Part shown: positions 1 to 7,997 of the stretch, piece by piece
Numbering within the stretch: the stretch's first letter is position 1
Layout of the letters: every line of letters begins with the position of its first letter
From: Brevundimonas pondensis
Lineage (GTDB): Bacteria > Pseudomonadota > Alphaproteobacteria > Caulobacterales > Caulobacteraceae
DNA: 64,000 nt
Assembly (NCBI RefSeq): GCF_017487345.1
Contig: NZ_CP062006.1
Location: 3,152,501-3,216,500 of the forward strand
Reading direction: 5' to 3'
Notes under the pieces: model-generated
Told to the model about the DNA's origin: nothing
Databases searched by the model: none
The model's input: the letters and a program-made list of their open reading frames with translations, nothing else
Translations under genes and position numbers: made by a program

Positions 1-240
1 AAGAACTTCGCTAGGACACCGCCGCCTGCGTTTCTCTTTCCAGATCAACGATTTCAAAGACCAGGACCGGAAGAACCGGCCGGACTGTTTAGCGCCGGTC
101 CGCGGCGGAGGCGGCTGTTTAGCTGCCTCAGTTTTCGGTGTCAAGCAGTTCTTTTTAAAGAACTTTCTTTTCACCAAACCGCCCCGGGAAGGAGCGGCGG
201 AGGCGGCTATCTAGTGAGAGCCGATCTCCTTGTCAACCGG
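1..240 (-). promoter_or_regulatory. Tandem rRNA operon promoters and leader, reading left out of the window
   Basis: On the minus strand there are two sigma70-like promoters, each with TTGACA and a 17-nt spacer. The upstream one has -35 at 236-231 and -10 TAGATA at 213-208. The downstream one has -35 at 144-139 and -10 TAAACA at 121-116. Both are followed by a near-identical GC discriminator. A boxA-like element (TGGTCTTTGAAAT, 63-51) follows, and then the leader typical of Caulobacterales 16S genes. The 16S gene itself lies outside the window. The sequence elements are seen directly; assignment to an rRNA operon is inference from this architecture. Confidence 0.8.
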
Positions 241-720
241 GCTTTTCAGCCTTTCTGCAGTTTCGAAAACCGAAGCTTCCGACACCCACAGAAAACCGCC
301 GAGACAACCAGAAGGTCAGCCCCTCAATGCATTTCAGCGATTCGATTGAAGCGCGGAGACTAACCGATCCAACCACCCGAGGCAAGAGGCTTTTTCAAAC
401 CCCGCCCCAGACAAAACCCCGGAAAATCAACTCCGAAGCCAGTCGGGCCAGCCCGTCGCCGAGCGAGGTGGCGATATACAAACTCACCCCCCGCACCACA
501 AGACATAAATGACGAAAAGCTCAAGAAACTCAACGAACCGGAATCATCCGCGCCACATATCCGCCGCTCTTTCGCTACGCGCGCGCACCCACTAAAGAGA
601 CGTCGCCCAGATATTGGATTTTTATTCCTCAAGAGGCGCCAAAAACGAGAAACGCGTCAGACGAGAGCCGCAAGCGCGACCTTCTGTGGTGTTTTTTTCC
701 ACTCAACCTGAAGACCTCGG
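241..720. other. Intergenic region, no gene supported
   Basis: This is about 480 bases between the divergent rRNA promoters and the ilv leader. Short open frames exist (for example 327-512), but they have no ribosome binding site, biased composition and no recognisable protein. No tRNA is seen. A small GTGG/CCAC inverted repeat with an intervening T-run lies near 692-705 and has no clear role. Confidence 0.5.
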
Positions 721-749
721 TTGCATCGCAATATGAGGCCGGGCATAAA
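721..749 (+). promoter_or_regulatory. Candidate promoter of the ilv-leu operon
   Basis: TTGCAT (721-726) is separated by 17 nt from CATAAA (744-749). Read as the Caulobacter housekeeping consensus it is TTGCATC, 15 nt, GCATAAAG. Transcription would start near 756, just upstream of the leader-peptide ribosome binding site. This is seen as sequence similarity only. Confidence 0.4.
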
Positions 750-773
750 GGCCGCCAGTTGAAAGGTTCTTCC

Positions 774-914
774 GTGCCCCACCGCGCCGCCATTGCTGCG
801 ATCCTGAGCCCCGCGAAAGCGGCGGCCGATCTGCGCGTGCTGTCGCTGGGCGTACTCCTTCTTTCGGTAATTCTTATTCCGCTTAGCCGAGCGGTGTGGA
901 TGCCTGCGACCTGA
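774..914 (+). CDS. ilvL: ilv operon leader peptide (attenuation peptide), 46 aa
   Basis: This short GTG-started frame has a Shine-Dalgarno sequence (AAAGG, 762-766) 7 nt upstream. Thirteen of the 18 residues between positions 20 and 37 are Leu, Val or Ile (core VLLLSVILIPL). The run uses codons such as CTT, ATT and GTA, which are less usual than the CTG, ATC and GTC that dominate neighbouring genes. It ends at TGA 912-914, 27 nt before the stem of a rho-independent terminator upstream of ilvD. This is the standard layout of transcription attenuation in branched-chain operons: ribosomes pausing for charged Leu, Val or Ile tRNA would favour an antiterminator. The composition and position are seen directly; regulation is inferred. 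A leader of this kind is known for the Caulobacter ilvBN operon. Confidence 0.85.
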   Translation: MPHRAAIAAILSPAKAAADLRVLSLGVLLLSVILIPLSRAVWMPAT

Positions 915-971
915 CCTAACCCAGTCAAAATCGCCCGCTTCACCCCGCTCCCTCCCGGCAGCGGGGTTTTT
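889..971 (+). promoter_or_regulatory. Attenuator: antiterminator and terminator stems upstream of ilvD
   Basis: The terminator stem is ACCCCGCT (942-949) with AGCGGGGT (960-967), a 10-nt loop and TTTTT ending at 971. The 5' arm can instead pair with 889-898, in 9 of 10 positions (GAGCGGTGTG with CACCCCGCTC at 941-950). That gives a competing antiterminator placed directly after the Leu/Val/Ile codons. Bases 891-896 can also pair with CACCGC at 780-785 in the start of the leader, a possible protector stem. These pairings were read by eye; folding energies were not computed. Confidence 0.8.
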
Positions 972-1018
972 CATGTGCCCAATACAGAGCCGATAGGCAG
1001 AACCTTCCAAAAAAACCG

Positions 1019-2758
1019 ATGACCAACTCGCCTGACAGCAAAAAACGACCCAACGCACGCAGTTCGGCCGTCACCCAGGGGCCGAACCGGGCCGCGGCGC
1101 GGTCCTATCTGCGCGCGGCGGGCATGCAGGACGCCGACTTCGACAAGCCGATGATCGCCATCGTCAACACCTGGTCGACGGTCACGCCGTGCAACATGCA
1201 CCTGGACCGTCTGGCCAAGGACGTGCGCGCCGGCATCATCGCGGCGGGCGGCTATCCGGTCGACTTCAACACCATCGTCGTCACCGACGGCATCTCCATG
1301 GGCACGGCGGGCATGAAGGCCTCGCTGATCAGCCGCGAGGTCGTCGCCGACTCCATCGAGCTGGCGGTCGAGGGGCATCAGCTGGACGGCGTCGTCTGCA
1401 TCGTCGGCTGCGACAAGACCATCCCGGCGGCGGCCATGGCCCTGGCCCGGATGGATATCCCCGGCCTGGTCTATTACGGCGGGACCATCCTGCCCGGCCG
1501 CATCGGCGAGAAGGAGGTCTCGGTCCAAGAGGTGTTCGAGGCCATCGGCGCCCACGGCGCGGGCGCCCTGTCGGACGAGGGCCTTAAAGCTGTCGAGAGC
1601 GCGGTCTGCCCTGGCGCCGGCGCCTGTGGCGGCCAGTTCACCGCCAACACCATGGCGATGGCCCTGTCGATGATGGGCATCAGCCCCATGGGCGCCAACG
1701 ACGTCCCCGCCGTCGATCCCGGCAAGGGCGCGGAAGGGCAGCGTTGCGGTCGTCTGATCGTCGAACGCGTTTTCGCCGGCGACACCGCCCGCAAATACAT
1801 CACCAGGGCCAGCCTGAAGAACGCCGCCGTCGCCGTCTCGGCCTCGGGCGGCTCGACCAACGCCGTCATGCACCTGACCGCCATCGCCGCCGAGGCCGGC
1901 GTCGACTTCGGCATCGAGGACTGCCACCAGGCCTGCGTCGAGGCCCCGGTCATCTGCGACCTGAAGCCCGGCGGCCGCTTCCTGGCCTCCCACCTGTTCG
2001 CGGCGGGCGGCACGCGCCTGGTCGCCCAGCGACTGGCCGAGGCCGGCAAGATCGTCAACACGCCGACCGTCACCGGCCGCAGCCTGTTCACCGAGGCCGC
2101 CGAAGCCGAGGAGACCCCGGGCCAGAAGGTCGTCACCAGCATGGACGCCCCCGTCATGGCGCGCGGCTCCTACGCCGTCATCTATGGCGACGTCGCTCCC
2201 GAAGGCGCCGTCATCAAGTTGACCGGCCACAAGGTCGACCGCTTTGAAGGCCCCGCCGCCGTCTTCGACTGCGAGGAGGACGCCTTCCACGCGGTTCAGG
2301 ACGGCTCGGTCGGCGAAGGCGACGTCATCATCATCCGCTACGAAGGCCCCAAGGGCGGTCCTGGCATGCGCGAGATGCTGCAGGTCACCGCCGCCCTGAA
2401 GGGCCGCAAGGTCGAGAACGTCGCCCTGCTGACCGACGGTCGCTTCTCGGGCGCCTCCTACGGCTTCGTCGCCGGCCACGTCTCGCCCGAAGCGGCGGCG
2501 GGCGGCCCGATTGCACTCATTCGCGATGGCGATCCGATCGTCATCGACGTCACCAACCGAAGGATCGATGTGCTCGTCGATCTGGAGGCGCGCCGGGCGG
2601 ACTTCGCCCCCAACCGGGTCCGTCCGGCGCAAGGCGTTTTCGCGAAATACCGCGCCGCCGTCGCCTCCGCCTCGCAAGGGGCCGTGACCATCCCCAATCC
2701 GCCGCCGGCCCAAACGGCCGAAACCTATTCCAACGCCGCCATCTCTGAGGACGCCTGA
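1019..2758 (+). CDS. ilvD: Dihydroxy-acid dehydratase
   Basis: IlvD dehydrates 2,3-dihydroxyisovalerate and its methylvalerate homologue to the 2-oxo acids, the third common step to Val and Ile (Leu via Val). The 579 aa length is normal for the IlvD/Edd family. Likely Fe-S cysteines are visible at C58 (TPCN), C131 (GCDKT) and in the GACGGQFTANTM segment near residue 203. The start is the first ATG after the attenuator. No strong Shine-Dalgarno precedes it, which is unusual for the first enzyme gene of an operon. It is separated from ilvC by 3 nt. Confidence 0.96.
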   Translation: MTNSPDSKKRPNARSSAVTQGPNRAAARSYLRAAGMQDADFDKPMIAIVNTWSTVTPCNMHLDRLAKDVRAGIIAAGGYPVDFNTIVVTDGISMGTAGMKASLISREVVADSIELAVEGHQLDGVVCIVGCDKTIPAAAMALARMDIPGLVYYGGTILPGRIGEKEVSVQEVFEAIGAHGAGALSDEGLKAVESAVCPGAGACGGQFTANTMAMALSMMGISPMGANDVPAVDPGKGAEGQRCGRLIVERVFAGDTARKYITRASLKNAAVAVSASGGSTNAVMHLTAIAAEAGVDFGIEDCHQACVEAPVICDLKPGGRFLASHLFAAGGTRLVAQRLAEAGKIVNTPTVTGRSLFTEAAEAEETPGQKVVTSMDAPVMARGSYAVIYGDVAPEGAVIKLTGHKVDRFEGPAAVFDCEEDAFHAVQDGSVGEGDVIIIRYEGPKGGPGMREMLQVTAALKGRKVENVALLTDGRFSGASYGFVAGHVSPEAAAGGPIALIRDGDPIVIDVTNRRIDVLVDLEARRADFAPNRVRPAQGVFAKYRAAVASASQGAVTIPNPPPAQTAETYSNAAISEDA

Positions 2759-2761
2759 CCC

Positions 2762-3775
2762 ATGGCCATCACCATCTACACCAACGACGACATCAAGCCG
2801 GGTGCCATCGCCGGCCAGCGCATCGCCGTCATCGGCTATGGCTCGCAGGGCCGCGCCCACGCCCAGAACCTGAAGGACTCGGGCCATGACGTCGTCGTCG
2901 GCGTTCGCCAGGGCGGCACGGGCTGGAAGCATGCGACGGCCGACGGCGTCCCCACCGCCGAGCCGGCCGAGGCCGTTCGCGGCGCCGACATCATCGCCAT
3001 CCTGACCCCGGACATGATCCAGAACGAGGTCTATCGGGACATCATCGAGCCCAACGCCAAGCCGGGCGCCGCCCTGCTGTTCGCCCACGGCTTCTCGATC
3101 ATCTACGACCGCATCACGCCGCGCGACGACATGGACGTCATCCTGGTCGCGCCCAAGGGTCCGGGCGATCTGGTCCGTCGCGAGTTCGCGCGCGGTCGCG
3201 GCGTCCCCAGCCTGTTCGCCATCGAGAAGGACGCGACCGGCAAGGCGCGCGACCGCGCCATGGGCTACGCCAAGGGCATCGGCGGCGCGACCGGCGGTCT
3301 GCTGGAAACCAGCTTCCGCGAAGAGACCGAGACCGACCTGTTCGGCGAACAGGCCGTCCTGTGCGGCGGCGCCAAGGAGCTGGTCATCTCGGGCTTCAAC
3401 ACCCTGGTCGAGGCCGGCTACCAGCCCGAGATCGCCTACTTCGAATGCCTGCACGAGCTGAAGCTGATCGTGGACCTCTTCTACGAGGGCGGCATCTCCA
3501 AGATGCACCACTTCATCTCGGAAACGGCCAAGTGGGGCGCCGTCGCCTCGGGCCCGCGCGTCATCACCGACGAGACCCGCGCCCGCATGAAGGAGGTCCT
3601 GACCGAGATCCAGGACGGCACCTTCGCGAGGAACTGGATCGCCGAGAACGAGGCCGGCAAGCCGCAGTACCAGGCCTGGCTAGACGCCGATCGCCAATCC
3701 CACATCGAGCAGACGGGCGCCCGCCTGCGCGAGCGCATGGCCTGGCTGCAGACCCCCAAGTCTGAAGCCGCCTGA
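2762..3775 (+). CDS. ilvC: Ketol-acid reductoisomerase (NADP+), class I
   Basis: IlvC isomerises and reduces acetolactate or acetohydroxybutyrate. The 337 aa length matches the short class I enzymes. The N-terminal Rossmann motif [13 protein letters not shown] lies near residues 26-38, followed by a cofactor loop ([11 protein letters not shown]). The C-terminal knotted domain carries the acidic metal-binding segments ([10 protein letters not shown] and the [13 protein letters not shown] helix). It starts 3 nt after ilvD, so the two are probably coupled. A 30-nt gap with an unusual AT repeat (atatatata) separates it from ilvB. Confidence 0.97.
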   Translation: MAITIYTNDDIKPGAIAGQRIAVIGYGSQGRAHAQNLKDSGHDVVVGVRQGGTGWKHATADGVPTAEPAEAVRGADIIAILTPDMIQNEVYRDIIEPNAKPGAALLFAHGFSIIYDRITPRDDMDVILVAPKGPGDLVRREFARGRGVPSLFAIEKDATGKARDRAMGYAKGIGGATGGLLETSFREETETDLFGEQAVLCGGAKELVISGFNTLVEAGYQPEIAYFECLHELKLIVDLFYEGGISKMHHFISETAKWGAVASGPRVITDETRARMKEVLTEIQDGTFARNWIAENEAGKPQYQAWLDADRQSHIEQTGARLRERMAWLQTPKSEAA

Positions 3776-3805
3776 CCCGCATATATATAAAGAGAGACTG
3801 ACCCG

Positions 3806-5524
3806 ATGAGCGCCGCCGCGCCCGCCCTGAAAACCGCCTCCGCCCCGGCGACCGTGAACGACACGGCCACCGGCGCGCGCCTGCTCGTCTCCAGCCTGGA
3901 GCGGATGGGCGTGGAGGTGGTCTTCGGCTACCCCGGCGGCGCCATCATGCCCATCTACGACGCCCTGACCGGCACGGGCCTGAAGCACATCCTGGTCCGT
4001 CACGAACAGGGCGCGGCCTTCGCCGCCGACGCCTATGCCCGCGCCTCGGGCAAGGTCGGCGTCTGCATGGCCACCTCCGGCCCCGGCGCCACCAACCTGA
4101 TCACCGGCATCGCCAACGCCATGATGGATTCGGTGCCGATGGTCTGCATCACCGGCAACGTTCCACAAGGCGTCATGGGCACCGACGCCTTCCAGGAGAT
4201 CGACATCCTGGGCGTCACCCTGCCGATCGTGAAACACTCTATATTAGTGCGCGACGCGTCGGAGATCCCGGCCGCCGTCGAACAGGCCTTTCACATCGCC
4301 GCCTCGGGCCGCCCCGGACCGGTCCTGGTCGACCTGCCCAAAGACGTCCAGTTCGCCACGGCGGCCGCCCCGTTCGGCTTCAACATCCCCAATGAAGCCA
4401 GCGACGTCGATCACGACGCCATAGCCGAGGCCGAACGCTTCATCCGCGCCGCCGAACGCCCGCTGATCTACGTGGGCGGCGGGGTGAAGATCGGTCGCGC
4501 GACCGAGGCCGTCCGCGCCTTCGCCGAGGCCACCGGCATCCCCACCGTCTCGACCCTGAACGCCCTGGGCACGGTCGCCACCGACGCCCCCGGCTATCTG
4601 GGCATGCTGGGCATGCACGGCACGCGCGCCGCCAACGAGGCGGTCCAGGCGTCCGACCTGCTGATCGTCCTGGGCGCCCGCTTCGACGACCGCGCCACCG
4701 GCAAGCTGGCCGAGTTCGCGCCCCACGCCCGCGTCGTCCACTTCGACATCGACGCCTCCGAGATCGGCAAGCTGCGCGAGACCCATGTCGCAGTCGCCGG
4801 CGAGCTAAAGCCCGGCGTCGAGGCCCTGACCGCTCGCATGGCCGCTGCGCCTCTGGCCATCGATCCCTGGGTCATCCGCTGCGCCTCGGCCGCCGCCCAT
4901 CACGCCGCCCGCTATGACGCGCCGGGCGAAGGCGTCTATGCGCCCGCCCTGCTGAAGCAGTTGTCCGAGATGGCGGGCGACCGCTTCGTCGCCGCCTGCG
5001 ACGTCGGCCAGCATCAGATGTGGGCCGCCCAGCACTGCCGCTTCTCCAAGCCCGAAGCCCACATCACCTCGGGCGGTCTGGGGGCCATGGGCTTCGGCCT
5101 GCCCGCCGGTCTGGGCGCCAAGCTGGCCGATCCGTCGGCCACGGTCGTCACCATCGCCGGCGACGGCGGCTTCATGATGAACATTCAGGAGCTGGCGACC
5201 CTGAAGCGCTACGGCGTCGCCCTGAAGATCGTTCTGCTGGACAACTCGTCGCTGGGCCTGGTGCGCCAGTGGCAGGAGCTGTTCTTCGAGGAGAACTATT
5301 CCGAGGTCGATCTGTCCGACAATCCGGACTTCGTGAAGGTGGCCGAGGCCTTCGGCGTCGAGGCCTTCCGCATCGCGCAACGCGATCAGGTCGAGGCCGG
5401 CATCGCCCGCCTGCTGGCGGCCGACGGCCCCTGCCTGGCCCACGTCGTCATCAACCCCAAAGAGAATGTCTGGCCTCTGGTTCCGCCGGGCAAGAGCAAC
5501 GCTGAAATGATGGAAGGCGCATAA
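3806..5524 (+). CDS. ilvB: Acetolactate synthase large (catalytic) subunit
   Basis: This ThDP- and FAD-dependent subunit condenses pyruvate with pyruvate or 2-oxobutyrate. It is 572 aa. It has the N-terminal pyrimidine-binding domain with the catalytic-glutamate region (RHEQGAAFAADAYAR), a central domain, and the C-terminal ThDP/Mg motif GDGGFMMNIQELATL. A purine-rich stretch (aaagagaga) 11-19 nt upstream can serve as ribosome binding site. Codons 146-147 are ATA TTA (4241-4246), both conspicuous in this GC-rich coding sequence and both for branched-chain residues. It is followed one base later by ilvN. Confidence 0.97.
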   Translation: MSAAAPALKTASAPATVNDTATGARLLVSSLERMGVEVVFGYPGGAIMPIYDALTGTGLKHILVRHEQGAAFAADAYARASGKVGVCMATSGPGATNLITGIANAMMDSVPMVCITGNVPQGVMGTDAFQEIDILGVTLPIVKHSILVRDASEIPAAVEQAFHIAASGRPGPVLVDLPKDVQFATAAAPFGFNIPNEASDVDHDAIAEAERFIRAAERPLIYVGGGVKIGRATEAVRAFAEATGIPTVSTLNALGTVATDAPGYLGMLGMHGTRAANEAVQASDLLIVLGARFDDRATGKLAEFAPHARVVHFDIDASEIGKLRETHVAVAGELKPGVEALTARMAAAPLAIDPWVIRCASAAAHHAARYDAPGEGVYAPALLKQLSEMAGDRFVAACDVGQHQMWAAQHCRFSKPEAHITSGGLGAMGFGLPAGLGAKLADPSATVVTIAGDGGFMMNIQELATLKRYGVALKIVLLDNSSLGLVRQWQELFFEENYSEVDLSDNPDFVKVAEAFGVEAFRIAQRDQVEAGIARLLAADGPCLAHVVINPKENVWPLVPPGKSNAEMMEGA

Positions 5525-5525
5525 C

Positions 5526-5777
5526 ATGAGCGACACCATTCACATCCAGATCGACCGGGCCGACGGCTCGCTTCAGCGTCTCATCGGCCTGGTGGAACGC
5601 CGCGGCTTCCACATCGACGGCATGAGCATGGCCGACGAGGGGCCTTCGCGCCGCATCGCCCTGACCGTGCGCGGCCGCGACGCCGCGCGCTCCATCGACA
5701 ACCTGGGCTGCCAGATCGATCGCCTGTTCGGCGTTTCGCGCATCAAGGCCCCCGCCTTCCAGTCCGAGGCCGCGTAA
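5526..5777 (+). CDS. ilvN: Acetolactate synthase small subunit, short single-ACT form
   Basis: At 83 aa this is a single ACT domain (IHIQIDRADGSLQRLIGLVERRGFHI is split here for length: start IHIQIDRADGSLQ, then LVERRGFHIDGMSM). It resembles enteric IlvM (87 aa) more than the roughly 160-190 aa IlvH-type subunits common in alphaproteobacteria. The small subunit activates the catalytic subunit and in long forms mediates valine inhibition; short IlvM-type enzymes are known to be poorly valine sensitive. Its stop overlaps the leuA start by one base (TAATG). The name ilvM would be equally defensible. Confidence 0.9.
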   Translation: MSDTIHIQIDRADGSLQRLIGLVERRGFHIDGMSMADEGPSRRIALTVRGRDAARSIDNLGCQIDRLFGVSRIKAPAFQSEAA

Positions 5778-7045
5778 TGTCCCGAGTAGAACGAGTATCC
5801 AGAACCGCAGAAATCGCGGCGTCCGATCCCAACCGCGTCATCATCTTCGACACCACCCTGCGCGACGGCGAACAGGCGCCCGGCTTCTCCATGTCGGCCG
5901 AGTCCAAGCTGAAGATGGCCCATGTCCTGCGCGACCTGGGCGTGGACGTGATCGAGGCCGGCTTCGCCGCCGCCTCGCCGGGCGACGAGGAGTGCATCCG
6001 CCGCGTGGCGGGCGAGATCGAGGGTCCGGTCTTCGCCTCGCTGTCGCGCGCCAACGAGAAGGACATCGACGCCTCGTTCCGGGCCCTGTCGCCCGCGCCG
6101 AAGTCGCACCGCCGCTGCCACGTCTTCCTGGCCACCAGCCCGATCCATCGCTCGGCCAAGCTGCGGATGAGCACCAACGAGGTTCTGGCCACGATCTCGC
6201 GCACGGTGGAATACGCCGCCTCGATGTTCGACGACGTCGAGTTCTCGGCCGAGGACGCCTTCCGCACCGAGCCGGAGTTCCTGGCCGAGGCCCTGATGGC
6301 CGCCGCCGACGCCGGCGCCCAGACCCTGAACGTGCCCGACACTGTCGGCTACGCCACGCCCGAAGAAGCGCGCCAACGCTTCGCCTATCTGGACGGGATC
6401 ATCCGCCCGCGGCACGCCGACATCATCTTCTCGTCGCACGCGCACAACGACCTGGGTCTGGCCGTGGCCAACTCCCTGGCCGCCGTCGAGGGCGGTGCGC
6501 GTCAGATCGAGGGCGCGATCAACGGCATCGGCGAACGGGCCGGCAACGCCTCCATCGAGGAGATCATCATGGCCCTTCGCACTCGCGCGGACCGCTATGG
6601 CGTCAGCGTATCGGCCGAGAGCCGCCACCTGGTGCGGGCCTCGCAGACCCTGCGCGACGTGACCGAGACGGTCATCGCCCGCAACAAGGCCATCGTCGGC
6701 CTGAACGCCTTCGCCCACGAGGCCGGGATCCACCAGCACGGCATGATGGCCGACGCCCGCACCTACGAGATCATGCGTCCCGAGGACGTCGGTTTCGAGG
6801 GCAGCTACTTCGTGCTGGGCAAGCATTCCGGCCGCCACGCGGTCGGCAAGCGGGCCGAGGCCCTGGGTCACGTGCTGGAAGGCCAGCGCCTGGCCGACGT
6901 CTTCGCCGGCTTCAAGCAACGCGCCGACCAGATCGGCGAAATCAATGACGCGGAGCTGACCGCCATCATCACGGCTGTGACGGCCAAAACCCTGAATGGG
7001 GGCGCCTCCGCACAAATGGACAAGACCTATGCAACCGCTGGCTAA
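5777..7045 (+). CDS. leuA: 2-isopropylmalate synthase lacking the C-terminal regulatory domain
   Basis: LeuA condenses acetyl-CoA with 2-oxoisovalerate, the first committed step to leucine. The TIM-barrel domain is clear: DTTLRDGEQAPG near residues 25-36, VEFSAEDAFRTEP, the metal-binding HAHNDLG, and the GAINGIGERAGN segment. The connecting subdomain follows (HEAGIHQHG, LGKHSGRHA). The protein ends at residue 422, right after INDAELTAII, where typical LeuA (about 510-560 aa) continues into the leucine-binding dimer domain. There is no room for a lost domain: ilvE begins 17 nt before the leuA stop. Leucine feedback is therefore probably absent; a related synthase specificity cannot be excluded. 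Confidence 0.9.
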   Translation: MSRVERVSRTAEIAASDPNRVIIFDTTLRDGEQAPGFSMSAESKLKMAHVLRDLGVDVIEAGFAAASPGDEECIRRVAGEIEGPVFASLSRANEKDIDASFRALSPAPKSHRRCHVFLATSPIHRSAKLRMSTNEVLATISRTVEYAASMFDDVEFSAEDAFRTEPEFLAEALMAAADAGAQTLNVPDTVGYATPEEARQRFAYLDGIIRPRHADIIFSSHAHNDLGLAVANSLAAVEGGARQIEGAINGIGERAGNASIEEIIMALRTRADRYGVSVSAESRHLVRASQTLRDVTETVIARNKAIVGLNAFAHEAGIHQHGMMADARTYEIMRPEDVGFEGSYFVLGKHSGRHAVGKRAEALGHVLEGQRLADVFAGFKQRADQIGEINDAELTAIITAVTAKTLNGGASAQMDKTYATAG

Positions 7046-7997
7046 GAATATCTGGATCAACGGCGAACTGACGCCCTGGGCCGACGCGAAAATCCACGTC
7101 ATGAGCCACGCCCTGCACTACGGCACCTCGGTGTTCGAGGGTATCCGCGTCTATGACACCCCGAACGGCCCATGCGGCTTCCGCCTGACCGACCACGTGC
7201 GCCGCCTGTTCGACAGCGCGCGCATCTATCACTTCCCCCTGCCCTTCACCGAGGACGAGCTGGTCCAGGCCTGCAAGGACGTGGTCCGTTCCGAGGGCCT
7301 GCGTTCGGCCTACCTGCGCCCCCTGGCCTTCCTGGGCGAGTGCGGCATGGGCGTGTCCCCGAGCCCGGAGAACATCCGCACCGACGTCATGATCTCGGCC
7401 TTCCCCTGGGGCGCCTATCTGGGCGAGGAAGCCCTGGAAAAGGGCGTCGACGCCTGCATCTCCAGCTGGAACCGCGTCGCCCCCAACACCATCCCGGCGG
7501 GCGCCAAGGCGGGCGGCAACTATCTGTCCGGCTATCTGATCGGGCGTGAAGCCCGCGTCGGCGGCTTCGGCGAAGGCATCGCCCTGGGCGTCGACGGCCG
7601 CCTGTCGGAAGGCGCCGGCGAGAACCTGTTTGTGGTCAAGGACGGGGTGCTGATGACCCCGCCCGCCGCCGCCTCCATCCTGCAGGGCATCACCCGCGAC
7701 AGCGTCATGAAGCTGGCGCGCGGTCTGGGCTATGAGGCCCGCGAGCAGATCCTGCCGCGCGAAGCCCTCTACGTCGCCGACGAGGTCTTCATGACCGGCA
7801 CCGCCGCCGAGATCACCCCAGTCCGCTCCATCGACGGCATCGCCACCCGCTCCAACGGCCCCGGCCCGATCACCAAGGCGGTCAACAAGGCCTTCCGCGG
7901 CCTGTTCGACGGCACGACGCCCGACCGTTTCGGCTGGCTGGAGCCCATCGGCGAGGCGACGACCGCCCCCAAGGAGCGCGTGCATGAGCCAGCCTAG
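7029..7997 (+). CDS. ilvE: Branched-chain amino-acid aminotransferase
   Basis: This fold-type IV PLP enzyme makes the final transamination to Val, Leu and Ile. The protein is 322 aa with the chosen start. [14 protein letters not shown] contains the expected catalytic lysine, and [14 protein letters not shown] ([10 protein letters not shown]) and [15 protein letters not shown] are hallmark segments. I chose ATG 7029 because homologues begin about at [10 protein letters not shown]; an in-frame ATG at 6996 would add 11 unlikely residues. It overlaps leuA by 17 nt and leuC by 14 nt, which suggests translational coupling. Confidence 0.95.
   Translation: MQPLAKNIWINGELTPWADAKIHVMSHALHYGTSVFEGIRVYDTPNGPCGFRLTDHVRRLFDSARIYHFPLPFTEDELVQACKDVVRSEGLRSAYLRPLAFLGECGMGVSPSPENIRTDVMISAFPWGAYLGEEALEKGVDACISSWNRVAPNTIPAGAKAGGNYLSGYLIGREARVGGFGEGIALGVDGRLSEGAGENLFVVKDGVLMTPPAAASILQGITRDSVMKLARGLGYEAREQILPREALYVADEVFMTGTAAEITPVRSIDGIATRSNGPGPITKAVNKAFRGLFDGTTPDRFGWLEPIGEATTAPKERVHEPA

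Noticed and set aside
86..91. Third TAAACA -10-like element in the rRNA leader
   Set aside because: No -35 element lies 16-19 nt upstream (CCGCCT is at that place). It is probably a remnant of the duplicated discriminator.
327..512. 61-aa frame between the rRNA promoters and the ilv leader
   Set aside because: No Shine-Dalgarno, no recognisable protein features, and codon use unlike real genes here.
971..3511. 846-aa open frame on the minus strand across ilvD and ilvC
   Set aside because: It is an antisense shadow caused by GC-rich third positions. The plus-strand genes are certain, and the predicted protein is low-complexity Gly/Asp/Arg.
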